From Coprinopsis marcescibilis (Eukaryota > Basidiomycota > Agaricomycetes > Agaricales > Psathyrellaceae): a stretch of DNA of 64,000 nt. The stretch's first letter is position 1. Each line of letters begins with the position of its first letter. Below, piece after piece: positions 38,057-49,702 of this stretch. The DNA lies in assembly GCA_004369085.1 (NCBI GenBank), contig ML210158.1, positions 248,001-312,000 on the forward strand, given 5' to 3'. The position numbers and the translations under genes were made by a program. Under the pieces are notes generated by a model. The model had not been told where the DNA came from. It ran no database searches and saw only the letters and a program-made list of their open reading frames with translations.

Positions 38057-39707
38057 TCAAGTCGAAGATGGGGTATCCCAGCGCGAAAGGTCTGAAGCAC
38101 AATCGTTCGCCATTTCAAACTGCACATGCCGTCAGATGCTTGGGTCATTGTTATGGGTATAGTAATCAAACCTGCTCATCTGTATGGCACACGAGTAGAC
38201 GTTTTTGCTTGTCTGTTGGACCGGGCCCTTCAGTTGTACCCTCCACTGATATTTGAATTACTTCCTTCTTCGGGTCCAGGTCGTTGTTTCGCGTTTCGTC
38301 TAATTTCTGATAGCCCAAGCACCGGACACGTTTCGAGATGGTGGCTCGTAGTTGTACTCCCTTCTCGCCAATCCCTCCGGAAAATACCAAGGCGTCTACC
38401 TTTCCGTCAAGTTTCAAGTGGTATGATCCGACGTAGTCAAGGATCCTATCCACAAAAAGGTCAAAGGCGAGTCGATTTGGGTTTCGGGTAGCTACGTCCG
38501 GGTCAGGGTTATCCAATTCCGCGTTTGAGGTTATCTTTCCAAAGTCTGTGGTGCCGGTGATTGATTTCCATCCTGCTTCACGATTGAGGATTTCCTCGGC
38601 CTAGGCAATTACGGGCATTCGGCCAAAGCAATCAAAGATGAGGGAATGATGGACGGGATGCAAGATTTGGCTTACATGGGTAACACCGACTTCCGCAGCC
38701 ATAGACGGATCGTGAGTTATGCGCCCGGCTCGGTTGGTGTAATGGAAGATGAGGCTCGGGTCGATTGCCCCGGATCGTGTCGCACCTGGGAGACCATCTG
38801 CGGGGGTCAAACCCATGGATGTATCGAGTGAGCGACCGTTCTTAATCGCACACACCGATGCGCCGGAGCCTAGGTGCATAACGACGAGGTTGAGTGTATC
38901 AACAGGCTTTTACAGGTACTCAGTCAGCCAAGGGGAATGGAAGTGATGAATCTATGAATCACTTCTCACCTGACCGAGATGGTTCGCCACGGAGCGTAGA
39001 ATATAAGAATCTGTGGCGGCCACGCGTTAGATCTGGCCGAAGAAGATCAGAAAATGGGGACGCGAACAGCTAAGACCATGAAATCCGTATTTCTTCAGCC
39101 CACGCTCTTTGGCTACCTCTTGGTTGGTAGCATTGCTTGCGATATGAGGCGGTATGGATCGGTGAAAAGATGTGTCAAAGTAGGCAATGGAGATCGCGTT
39201 TGGAAGCGCTGAGATGCAGGCTTCAATCACGGACAGAGCAGCCCCGTTGTGCCTACAGTAATCAGATCAGGTTATGTTGTAACTAGCTGGGACTTACAAG
39301 GGTGCAAGATCAGATAGCTTTTCGATATGGCTGTAAGACTCTTTGGTGATTATTACGGGGTCAAGATAGTCCCCTCCGTGCACCACACGGTGGCAAACGT
39401 GGCCAATCCGTTCAGGATCAATTGACGCGATTTTCTTCAAACGGTCAAGAAAGTATGAGAAAGCAGCCGCATGGTCCTTGATAGAGTCCAATGATTCTTC
39501 CTGGTTCTCTTGACTACGTTTGCTCCTGAAAGAGAACTGCGCGACAGACGGAGATGAGATAGATGTCAACGACAAACTCAGGATGAGTTCCACAGCTCTG
39601 CTTCGTTCATGTGCAACTGGCTCTTCTAGACATACGAAAAGCGACGCCTTGAGTGAGGAAGACCCAGAGTTTACAGCAAGAATCAAATCTCGGTGGTCGA
39701 CAGACAT
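38057..39707 (-). CDS. ACK1: Acetate kinase
   Basis: Six exons (39298-39707, 39068-39252, 38970-39010, 38676-38906, 38172-38600, 38057-38119) give 452 aa. It interconverts acetyl phosphate plus ADP and acetate plus ATP. Family motifs in order: [28 protein letters not shown] (substrate Arg), [14 protein letters not shown] (catalytic Asp), [42 protein letters not shown] (catalytic Arg), and [11 protein letters not shown] in the adenosine site. In fungi this enzyme normally works with phosphoketolase (Xfp); no Xfp gene is in the window. The last exon (FEMANDC to stop) is short and follows a 52-nt intron. The protein is longer than the bacterial ~400 aa mainly through an N-terminal insert (Ser-rich, near 39500). 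Confidence 0.93.
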
Positions 39708-40632
39708 GATGAGGGCGAGTTCTCAGCAAGATTAACCGTGTCGCATTCCAGTCGAGGGGAGCTCTTTGGCACCTTTTGGCACCCACTGGGAGCTGAATGA
39801 TGCAAGTCGCGTGAACCGCGTCATCCATTATGGGAGTGGGCACGGAAGCAATTGAAACAGGAAGATCGAAAACAGCGACATCAAAGTGTTGGAAGAGGGC
39901 CAGGAGACGTGAGTTAATGGGTCAAATTTAGGAGTTGAGTTCGCTAGGACCACTGATGGAAGGAGAACATTTGGTCACGTTTAGCCGCTGGACCGAGTTC
40001 AGCGAGGTTCAGCGCCTTCCAGTGAATGAAACGCAGCAGAAGTATCAGAGAATTTGATGAGGCCTGCGAAGGGGAGCCAGAAACCACAAGTTTTCATTGA
40101 TTGGATTTCTTCTGGTGATATTTGTCGTGGAAAGATAAGAGGCCGTGTTGGTTAGGTGATGACGGAACGGGAAATGCTGTTACGTTCATGAAGCAACTAT
40201 TAGCAGAACATGGCGACGACTCCGGCCGACTTTTTGAGGACATTTGGCTTGCCAGGAGGTGATAAAAAACAGCAGGTTTTTCCGGTTAAATTGGCAAGGA
40301 GTAAGTCGTGATTGGATTATGCTCATCGATGAAGAAAATACTTAGGAGCTTCCTGCGTTGGGACCGCCTATCATGTCTGGCTTGATAGAATTCGAGAAGA
40401 AATGAATTCTTCTTTCGCCTGTGATCGAGCGTAATAGGTGTAATAGGGATCTCTAGAAAGGAAAGAAAGATCTTTAGTCTGAGAGAAGTAGTAATGATCA
40501 CGGTGAAATATAAAAAGGTAACTGATTTGACCGGGAACGCCGTCAGCTTAAATACCGTGCGACCTTGACCAAATAGCCGCCACCGCCAGCCCCACCCAAT
40601 TCATCCTGTCTCTCTACTCTTCTACCAGTGCC
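39708..40632. promoter_or_regulatory. Divergent intergenic region, acetate kinase / wax-synthase-like gene
   Basis: 925 bp, the longest divergent spacer in the window. No ORF or recognised element; it may hold long regulated promoters. Confidence 0.4.
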
Positions 40633-41970
40633 ATGGAAATGGATTGGTTCGTATATCTGCCTTATTTCTGCTCGAGCTGCATGTTGATTGTCTTTCAGGC
40701 TGTCTGAGCTGGTACCACCGCCAGAAACACGGTTACCTGTCAACATTCATAACGTTGCCCATCTGCTTGTCCCACCAATCCTTTTCTACTACGCGACTGC
40801 GGTCCTGGTCATATTGCCAGGCACTTTCTACGCCCGATTGGCTCTTCTGCCTTTGACTTTGTGGTCTGCGTTTCGTGCTTCCACGAAACTCGACTTTGCC
40901 CTTCCTTTCGACGATGATAGGTTGATATACCTCAACCATGGCCTGTTGGTATGTGTTTGATGACCAGTGCCCAGTACATGCTCTAACGGCGACTCCAGCT
41001 AGTCATGACTGCGCTCGCCCTCAAAGCGATAGTATGGACCTCGGAATTAAACCCCTATTACAGGGTTAAACCAGGAACCACAGAAAAGCTTTCCGGATCT
41101 GAGCCGGAGCAACCGTCATTATGGCAGGTTGCGACAGACGCCTTTGACCTCTCAGTCAACCTCAGAGGGCTTGGATGGAACTGGTCCAAAGGACTATGTG
41201 TACCCAAAGAATGGCGACCCACTGATTCAAGAACCAGGTTTCTTCTCCCAACCTTCAAATCTGTCGCTCTCACCATCCTCGTCTGTGACTTCCTTCATTT
41301 CACCATACAATGGCTTGGGCCAACAACATTTGGAACCTCAGCCGGCGGAACCATTTTCGACCCCAGCCTTCCTCCACTGCAACGATATATTCGTTCGACA
41401 TTCATCAGCTTTTTGGGTGGCTTCGTCATTGTGAATGCCATTCAGCTCGGTTATTACGGGACAACAATTGTCGGCGTGTTGGTGTTTCGAGGCGATCCCG
41501 CGAACTGGCCTCCAGCTTTTGAAGAACCTTGGTTCGCAACGTCCCTCAACGAGTTCTGGACGAAACGGTGGCACCAGATCTTCCGCGACATCTTCATTGG
41601 TGTTGGAGCTAAGCCGCTGTATCTCATCTTCGGCAAACCAGGAATTGTTGCTGGTGCCTTCTTGGTATCGGCCGTCCTTCACGTTTTCGGACTATGGGGT
41701 ATGGGAAGGGGCACAGAGTTCTGGTCTGTTGGAGGATTCTTTTTGTTGATGGGGTTCGGGATTGTTCTAGAGCATGTCTACAAGGCAGCTACAGGCAAAC
41801 GTGTGGGAGGGTACGCGGGGCATATGTGGACCATCATCTGGGTTGTAGGGTGGGGTAATTTACTCATTGACGCGTGGTTCCGAAAAGGTCTGGCTGGGAG
41901 CGTGTTTTTCCCTGCTGGTTGGAGACCTACAGAAATTATTTTGGACGTTGTCAAACGCATCGCGTTGTAA
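40633..41970 (+). CDS. Wax-synthase-domain (MBOAT-like) membrane acyltransferase
   Basis: Three exons (40633-40646, 40699-40948, 40999-41970) give 411 aa. The first exon is only 14 nt (MEMD plus two bases). Multiple transmembrane helices are present. The family signature is the EFWTKRWHQIFRDIFI block near residue 280, followed by a conserved His in VSAVLHVFG. The upstream motif RGLGWNWSKG is also typical of fungal members. Fungal proteins with this domain acetylate terpenoids or make wax esters in the ER. Neither neighbour is a terpene or polyketide gene, so the substrate is unknown. Confidence 0.82.
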
Positions 41971-42404
41971 CATTACTACTAACATACTCATTTAGACGGA
42001 GCTAGCTCCACCCCTTGCATACACTTATATCGCACGCATTTTATTTATGAATACCAGAGTGGTCCAAGCAACAAATACATTGGTTTCGTCCGGATCATCC
42101 GAAGAGCTTCCTGAACGCGGTTTGGGGTGTGGATCCTGTAATGTCTACAAGTCTCATCGCAAGTGTCCATTTAATTTACACGCTCGTTAAGATCAATTCA
42201 ACAGCAGTCGGTGAAATATGTTACAAAATGGGGTCGAATCAAATTATCGTCAGTGATGCAACGCACGAAGCGTTTCACTGACTGCGTAGTAGTACCCTGG
42301 TCCCTAGGAAGCGGGCTCTCTCCTCAATCCACGATTGATTGCCTGGCGGGGTATCCATCATCAATGCTAACTGACACTGTTAAGACTGTGCTTCTCGGAT
42401 ATCA
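41971..42404. other. Convergent intergenic region
   Basis: 434 bp between the 3' ends of the wax-synthase-like and nicotinate phosphoribosyltransferase genes. Nothing else supported. Confidence 0.5.
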
Positions 42405-44182
42405 TCAACCCCTGGAGAGGTGATAGAGGCCGATTATGTGCTTTGCGACTTCTTTGTCGCCAGTCGTCTGTCAGGTCCCGGAGAAATCTTCGTCAATATT
42501 TAAGTTCAGGTAGCCAAAGGGTATTTATTTACCTTTGTGAGATCATCACTCAGCTTGACGCATGGCTTGGTATCAACTTCTTTCAGTTTGATCACGATGT
42601 TAAGAGCTTTGCTCTTTTCCTGTCCCCCGTTTGACAGCGAGCGGTAGTCGTTGGTGAGATGCGTCCCGATGCCAAAGGAGACTGTGGGAGCATGCAATTA
42701 GCGGCAACAACGGAAGCACAGGAAGAAGTTGCTTACTTTTGTTGAGCCCGAGGGAAGCGCATTGTTGTCGCAATCCTATTGCCTTATCGACTGTGAGTGC
42801 ATCAGAAAAAACAACGAGTTTGTTCGCCGGGTCAATCCCAAGCGACTCGTAAAAGTGCTTGACGCGAGGCGCAAAAAGGTTTGGATCTCCAGAATCTTGA
42901 CGAAGCCCCGTCCATCTTTCTGCCCTTTCTGGGTCCAAGGCAAAGTCCTGTGTGGTGTAAAGATCTAGTGATGAGCTGAAGATTAAAGCGTTTCGACGTT
43001 TCGACGAACCGTGAAAAATGCATCGGTGGTAAAGGTATCAGTGAGGGCAATAAGAGAAACGTTCGACGGATAGACTTTCTCCCATAGATCTAGAGCTCTG
43101 CCGTTCGCATTATCGTATCCAGTTAAAGCCGCGACCTAATAATAGACTTGTGTAAAGCCGACCCGCCGCCGGATATTATAGTGATCACGCGTACCGCCAT
43201 GAACCATTCGCTAAGTTTGACCGTCAGAACGAGCGACGAAAACGGGCGCATGGGACCTACTGAGCAATCGTGCCAACGGGTTCTATGCCAAATAGCCTCG
43301 CGAAATGGACCTAGTCAAATTTTAACCACATGATCCGACTCATTTAGTGTGGTTCCCACATTGCTGGTTCCTAACAGTCGCCCAGGATTGGGGGAGTGTA
43401 CATCTTTCGATGCCTGGACAAGGGGGCGCAGGACTACTTCCTGGGTATGGAAGGACCGGCGTCGACGTGTCCCGAATTCACTGAATGAGCAGTTGGCTTC
43501 CAATAGACGTTTGCCCTTGGTGTATGCCAACTCTATTATCCCAAGATGAGAGAGGTCAATGATAAGGAAACGAGGTCACGGTATGGATGCACACCTTCTT
43601 GGCCTGCTTGGTTCCAATCTATATCCACTGTTTGGAAATAGGTTTGACTCAAACATGCCATGAGGGGAACTTCCCAGAGTATAGTCTCCACCCAAGGTCC
43701 GGTAACCTCGATCTCCACCTGGCCCCATTGCTGGTCGTCGTCACTGGAGTGGAAACGGATGTGGACTTGTTCAGGCTTGTACCTGTAGGCAGCCAGATAA
43801 TCGAGGTATGAGTTTGACAAGAAGGGGCAAGATTTGGAGAGCCATAAGCGCTCGTCCGGAGTGAGCTCCAGGAGCGAGAACGCTGGGGGGCAATGTCAGA
43901 TGTGGGGGATAGCAGAAACTGTGATGGGATGTACACACTCGATACTGCGGCTCTGAATTGCTCGAAACACTGTCGAGAAAAGGTTGTGTGCGAGTTGCGG
44001 TTTGTGAATCGATAAGTTGCGTCCACATCGGGAAAGGTTTGCAACACTGCTTGTTGCATGGAAAACTGGATACACAATCAAGTCAGAGTATGTATGCGAG
44101 ACGATGTGGATGTGTGGACCTTGTATAGATCTGTATCGAGAATGGAGGGAGGAACGGCAAGTTGTGCGTAAGGAGCAGCCAT
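42405..44182 (-). CDS. NPT1: Nicotinate phosphoribosyltransferase
   Basis: First enzyme of the Preiss-Handler NAD salvage route: nicotinate plus PRPP gives nicotinate mononucleotide. About nine exons joined by short introns. N-terminus SILDTDLYKFSMQQAVLQ is the family's opening motif. Also seen are FSEFGTRRRRSFHTQEVVL, DTFTTDAFF and GLRQDSGDP in the phosphoribosyl-binding site, then VVFSDALTVDKAI and FGIGTHLTNDY. The final exon after LSDDLTK gives TTGDKEVAKHIIGL and the stop at 42405. The start ATG at 44182 lies only 67 bp from the TRM8 stop codon, so its promoter overlaps the TRM8 3' end. Confidence 0.93.
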
Positions 44183-44249
44183 GGTGGAAGTCGATGGTCA
44201 AGAAAGGTCAGGCTGAGGTAGCAACGGCAACTAGATTTTGATTGGTAAT

Positions 44250-45319
<1,070 letters not shown>

Positions 45320-46722
45320 ATGTCTTCCGTCGCTGCTCGTTCTCTTCTTCAGGCCGTATGTCTTTTATCTATTCAGCTCACCACCGTCTGTTTACAATTC
45401 CGTATAGTCGCGCCCCACGGTCCTCCGCACCGCTGGCCGCCAAATTCGCCTTTCCTCCACCGCCTCAAAAACGCTTTCTCTCAAGGAGAGATTGGCCGAA
45501 CTCATTCCCAAGGAGATTGAGAACGTATGTCGTTCTCTGTTGCTTCTAGTTCCCAGCTGATCTTGTCCCAGGTCAAAGCTACCCGTGCAGCGCACGGCAA
45601 GAAGTCTTTCGGCCCTGTTGTCGTTGACCAGCTCTATGGGTACGTCTCCCGAGGTATATGTTCCAAAGGTGTACTCAACAGTGTTCGTTTAGCGGTATGC
45701 GTGGCTTGCCAGCACTTATCTGGGATGGCTCCGTTCTCGATGCCGGTTCGTTGAATATCCCGTCATCACACTCCCGTTCGCCTCTAACTCCAATCCTTCA
45801 GATGAGGGTATCCGATTCCGTGGAAAGACCATCCCAGAATGCCAGGAGCTCCTCCCCAAGGCTCCCGGTGGCTCTGAACCCCTTCCCGAAGGTCTCTTCT
45901 GGCTCCTCGTCACCGGCGAGATCCCCACTCAGGCTCAAGTCGACGCTCTTTCCAAGGAGTGGGCTGCTCGCGCTGCTCTCCCCGAATTCGTCGAGGAGAT
46001 CCTGGACCGATGCCCCCCGACTCTCCACCCCATGAGTCAATTCTCCTTGGCAGTCACCGCTGTAAATATCTACCCTGGATCAACTTATACCCGGCTCGCT
46101 CACTTCTATTCCGCTCCCTTTAGCTCAACCACAACTCCGCATTTGCCAAGGCTTACCAAGATGGTATCCCCAAGAAGGATTACTGGGGTCCCACCTTTGA
46201 GGATTCCATGGACTTGTAAGTTGTGACGTTGCATTGGCGCCTCTTTTAACTGACGCCCAAAAAAAGGATTGCCAAGCTTCCCAACATTGCTGGCCGTATC
46301 TACCGCAATGTGTTCGGCACTGGCAAGCTCCCCGCCATCGATGCTACCAAGGATTACTCTTACAACCTTGCCACCTTGCTTGGCTTTGGAGAAAACCCCG
46401 CTTTTGTCGAGTTGATGCGTCTTTACATCACCATCCACAGGTCCGTCTTGGGTTTTTCTTTGGCTACGTCATCAGAATTAACTTTGACCCGCATAGTGAT
46501 CACGAAGGTGGAAACGTTTCTGCTCACACCGGCAAACTCGTTGGCTCTGCCCTCTCTGATCCTTTCCTTGCCTACTCCGCCGCCTTGAACGGCCTTGCTG
46601 GTCCCCTCCACGGTCTCGCCAACCAGGAGGTCCTCTTGTGGTTGAAGAAGATGCAGTCCAAGATTGGTGAAGAGCCCACTGACCAAGAGGTCAAGGACTA
46701 CATCTGGGCAACCTTGAAGGGA

Positions 46723-46754
<32 letters not shown>

Positions 46755-47164
46755 TCTCCGCAAGACCGATCCTCGCTACACCGCTCAGCGAGAATTCGCC
46801 TTGAAGCACTTGCCTGAAGACAAGATGTTCAAGCTTGTTGGCCAGATCTACAACCTTGTTCCTGACATTCTCCTCGAGGTGAGAATCACAAGCGTTTGGG
46901 CTTGATATCGATTATTCTGATCCTATAATCCTTTAGGCTGGCAAGGCCAAGAACCCATGGCCCAATGTTGATGCTCACTCTGGTGTCCTCCTGACCCACT
47001 ACGGCATGGACCAGATGCAGTTCTACACTGTCCTGTTCGGTGTATCTCGTGCCTTTGGTGTTGCTGCTCAGCTCATCTGGGACCGTGCCCTTGGTGCTCC
47101 TCTCGAGCGACCCAAGTCTTACTCTACTGCCGCCATCCAGAAGATCTTCGAGAACAAGCAGTAA
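45320..47164 (+). CDS. CIT1: Citrate synthase, mitochondrial
   Basis: Condenses acetyl-CoA and oxaloacetate to citrate, the entry step of the TCA cycle. Nine exons with short introns. The basic N-terminus [20 protein letters not shown] is a mitochondrial presequence. Then [20 protein letters not shown] and [20 protein letters not shown]. Active-site His are in [13 protein letters not shown] and [15 protein letters not shown]; the catalytic Asp is in [11 protein letters not shown]. The C-terminus is [15 protein letters not shown]; there is no peroxisomal S-K-L tail, so this is the mitochondrial isoform. Introns follow SLLQA, EIEN, the Gly of QLYG, VLDA, AVTA, SMDL, the His of TIH and LLE. Confidence 0.96.
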
Positions 47165-47349
47165 AGTGCTTCTACATATGACGACGTATAGACATAGACA
47201 TTAATAGCTTCATAATACACCGTTATGATACGCTCTCAATTGTATTGAAATAATTTTTGAGACTACATATATGCTTTCCGCACCGGATCAGCTGCAGCGT
47301 GAGGAAATGTGTTTGGTCACAACCTTGAATTGAACCGCCATCTAGCGCA

Positions 47350-48219
47350 ATGGCTGATGTTCGCAGCTTGCTCAAAGCGAAACGCCAGGAAGCGCGAATC
47401 TCACACCCGTATGCAACCTACACGCCTTCAGACCAGTTAAAGTGCTTAATATGTGCTTCCATTGTCAAGCATGCCTCCGCCTGGGAAGGTCACTTGGGCA
47501 GCAAAGCACACCGAACAAACCTAGCACGCCTCAAGCAGGAAGAACAGGCTGTCGCTCAGCGAGAACATGAAGCAAACCGACAGGTCCCTTCCAAACGGAA
47601 AGCAGAAGACACATCTTCACCGTCGCGAGAGCGAGACAGTGGCAAGACCAAGAAGGCAAAGCTCGCTGGCCAGACGCCTGCTGCGTCGTCATCGTCGGGC
47701 TTTCCTAACGACTTTTTCTCGGATCCCAACCGACAGCTGCCTGCGCTAGAACCAGAAGACGAAGAGGAGGAGGGGGAGGAGGAGGGGGACGCGATGGTCG
47801 TAGACAAAGCAGGGCCTTCAGCTTCTTCGGCTGCACACAAAACGGCCGTCGACGAAGAGTATGAAGCATTCCAGAAAGCCATGATGACTTCGCAGGTGAA
47901 CGATGCGGCAGACAAGTTTGCTCAAGCGACTGTGTCTGGAGAGGCAGAGATCTTCACCGAGGAGCAGATCAGCGGGTTTAAGCCGCAGGATGAAACTGGT
48001 TCTGCTGAAGGAGATGATGAAAAGACGGAGCAGCAAAAGGCAGAGGAAAAGAAGCGAGCGAGAGAGCTGGAGGACAGAGAGTTGATCATGGACCGGCTGT
48101 TGGAGGAAGAGCGGTTGCAGGAAGAGGCGGATATGAGAGTGGCCGCGATGAAGTCAAGGATGGAGGCACTGAAGAAGAAGAGGGAGGCTCGCAAGGCAGA
48201 AAAGACCCAAGTGACATGA
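47350..48219 (+). CDS. ZNF830/CCDC16-like zinc-finger coiled-coil protein
   Basis: Intronless, 289 aa, one of two uninterrupted genes here. MADVRSLLKAKRQEARISHP leads into one C2H2-type finger (CLICASIVKHASAWEGHLGSKAH) as in human ZNF830. That protein is associated with the spliceosome and with genome stability. A Lys-rich and then a long acidic region (DEEEEGEEEGDA) follow, ending in a charged coiled coil (ERLQEEADMRVAAMKSRMEAL). Nuclear, probably pre-mRNA-splicing linked; the role is inferred from family similarity. Convergent with COX10, only 73 bp between stops. Confidence 0.8.
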   Translation: MADVRSLLKAKRQEARISHPYATYTPSDQLKCLICASIVKHASAWEGHLGSKAHRTNLARLKQEEQAVAQREHEANRQVPSKRKAEDTSSPSRERDSGKTKKAKLAGQTPAASSSSGFPNDFFSDPNRQLPALEPEDEEEEGEEEGDAMVVDKAGPSASSAAHKTAVDEEYEAFQKAMMTSQVNDAADKFAQATVSGEAEIFTEEQISGFKPQDETGSAEGDDEKTEQQKAEEKKRARELEDRELIMDRLLEEERLQEEADMRVAAMKSRMEALKKKREARKAEKTQVT

Positions 48220-48292
48220 CCGACTACTAAGAGTATTCCTATGTTACATGATAATGCGATAGCGTGATAGAAGTATCTAATAAAAAGCAGCT

Positions 48293-49549
48293 TTATGCGG
48301 CAACTTGTTCTTCTGTCTCCTCGACTTCATCTGTGGTGATTCCCAACCACTGCAACCAATCCATCCCGTTCTTGTGGAACATCATCAGTCCCATGATGAC
48401 GGGAAGGTACCATAGACTGTGTTGGAATACGGTACGGGCGTTCTTTTCGCCGCCTTGCTTGTGGAATCTCCAGGCTGCTCTTAGCCAGATGAGATTCGGT
48501 ACGAGGCTGGTAAGGGCAAACGTCCAGGTTGTCAAGCCTGAGATGGGGAAAAGTATGGAGCAAATGGTGGTGAGCATTGCGGTGTGGCGGAAGGAAACGA
48601 GCGCGTTCTTGGCGGGGTCGAGAACGGAAAGCATGGCGTAGCCTGCTTGGGCGTAGCAGTCGCGAACCAGATAGGATAACGCGTTAAAATGGGGGAACTG
48701 CCAGCTGTAGAGAAGCATGAACAACGCAAAGGGGGAAAGCGGGTTGTCGATCAGGGACGCGTCGAGTGGGACTGGGGAAGAGGTGAGGAAGGATGGAAGG
48801 AAGAATTGCATTGGGTAGTCGGCTGTGGGTAGCAGTCTGCCACCGCATGCCGTCCAGCCCATCAATGGTGGAATACCGCCCACGACAGAGCCGACCCAGG
48901 TGTTGTAGATGGACTTGCGCTTCATCCATGTATAGGCACCGGCATACAGGGCGATGTTTGCGGCACCAAGGACGGCGGTGGTCGGGTTGACCATGTACCA
49001 AAGAAGGAGAGGGCCGGCAATGCCAGTTGTTAGTGCAAAGGCGGATGCGTGAAGGGGAGTGATTGCGTATCGAACCAGAGGCCTTGCCCGGGTTCTGGCC
49101 ATCTGTGCGTCGAATGGAATTTCCTGAATTTGGTTCAGAGAGTTGGCAGAGGCCGAGCACAGGGCGGTGCCCACAGCTGTCGATAGCAGAACCGGTACAG
49201 TCGCAGGAAGAGGTGAGAGGGCCACGGCAGACATTGCGCTCAAGGTGACAAGAATGGTGAGCCGCGACTTGGACAGCTGCGAATAGACTTTGAGCAGCCG
49301 TCGCGGCGTCAGCGTCTCGACCTCACGAAACGAAGTCAGCGATGGTGTCTGGGATGACATTGCAGGGTGCACATTCCGCTGCAAGGACGCCGGTCTGAAC
49401 TTTGTGTTTTCGTAGCCAGGGGCCAGCCATTGTGCGTTGTGCAGGAAGAAAGAGTTGGAAAACGCTGGCGACGACGACGACAGAGTTCTGACGGCAAGAC
49501 GCTTCAGTCTCCCAGTCGAACAGCCCCGCAATAGCAGCCCACTGTGCAT
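48293..49549 (-). CDS. COX10: Protoheme IX farnesyltransferase (heme O synthase)
   Basis: UbiA-family enzyme of the inner mitochondrial membrane that adds farnesyl to heme B to make heme O for cytochrome c oxidase. Uninterrupted ORF of 418 aa. N-terminal presequence (LKRLAVRTLSSSSPAF). After about 85 residues comes LSKSRLTILVTLSAMSAVAL, then the first Asp-rich prenyl-diphosphate motif NSLNQIQEIPFDAQMARTRA and the conserved RPLVRYAITP. Later YTWMKRKSIYNTWVGSVVGG and YSWQFPHFNALSY. Several transmembrane helices. Divergent from the U1-70K gene. Confidence 0.95.
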   Translation of the reverse strand: MHSGLLLRGCSTGRLKRLAVRTLSSSSPAFSNSFFLHNAQWLAPGYENTKFRPASLQRNVHPAMSSQTPSLTSFREVETLTPRRLLKVYSQLSKSRLTILVTLSAMSAVALSPLPATVPVLLSTAVGTALCSASANSLNQIQEIPFDAQMARTRARPLVRYAITPLHASAFALTTGIAGPLLLWYMVNPTTAVLGAANIALYAGAYTWMKRKSIYNTWVGSVVGGIPPLMGWTACGGRLLPTADYPMQFFLPSFLTSSPVPLDASLIDNPLSPFALFMLLYSWQFPHFNALSYLVRDCYAQAGYAMLSVLDPAKNALVSFRHTAMLTTICSILFPISGLTTWTFALTSLVPNLIWLRAAWRFHKQGGEKNARTVFQHSLWYLPVIMGLMMFHKNGMDWLQWLGITTDEVEETEEQVAA

Positions 49550-49702
49550 CTACAGACAGAAAACTATTAGTCTCGCCAGCTTCATTTCCAAATTCGCGCT
49601 GGCCCTACCTCTTGGTCTGAAGGAAAATGTGCACTGCAGTCGGAGTTTGAATTCTCTCTCTCCCTTCCCCCACCACCACCGCGACAACCAGCCAACGACC
49701 GT
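49550..49702. promoter_or_regulatory. Divergent promoter COX10 / U1-70K
   Basis: 153 bp between start codons. A CT-rich tract (ctctctctcccttccccc, near 49657) precedes the U1-70K ATG, as in many fungal housekeeping promoters. No TATA box. Confidence 0.45.

Noticed and set aside
30633..41970. Secondary-metabolite cluster around the wax-synthase-like, GMC or GH128 genes
   Set aside because: No terpene synthase, PKS, NRPS or P450 gene is in the window, and the genes between are housekeeping.
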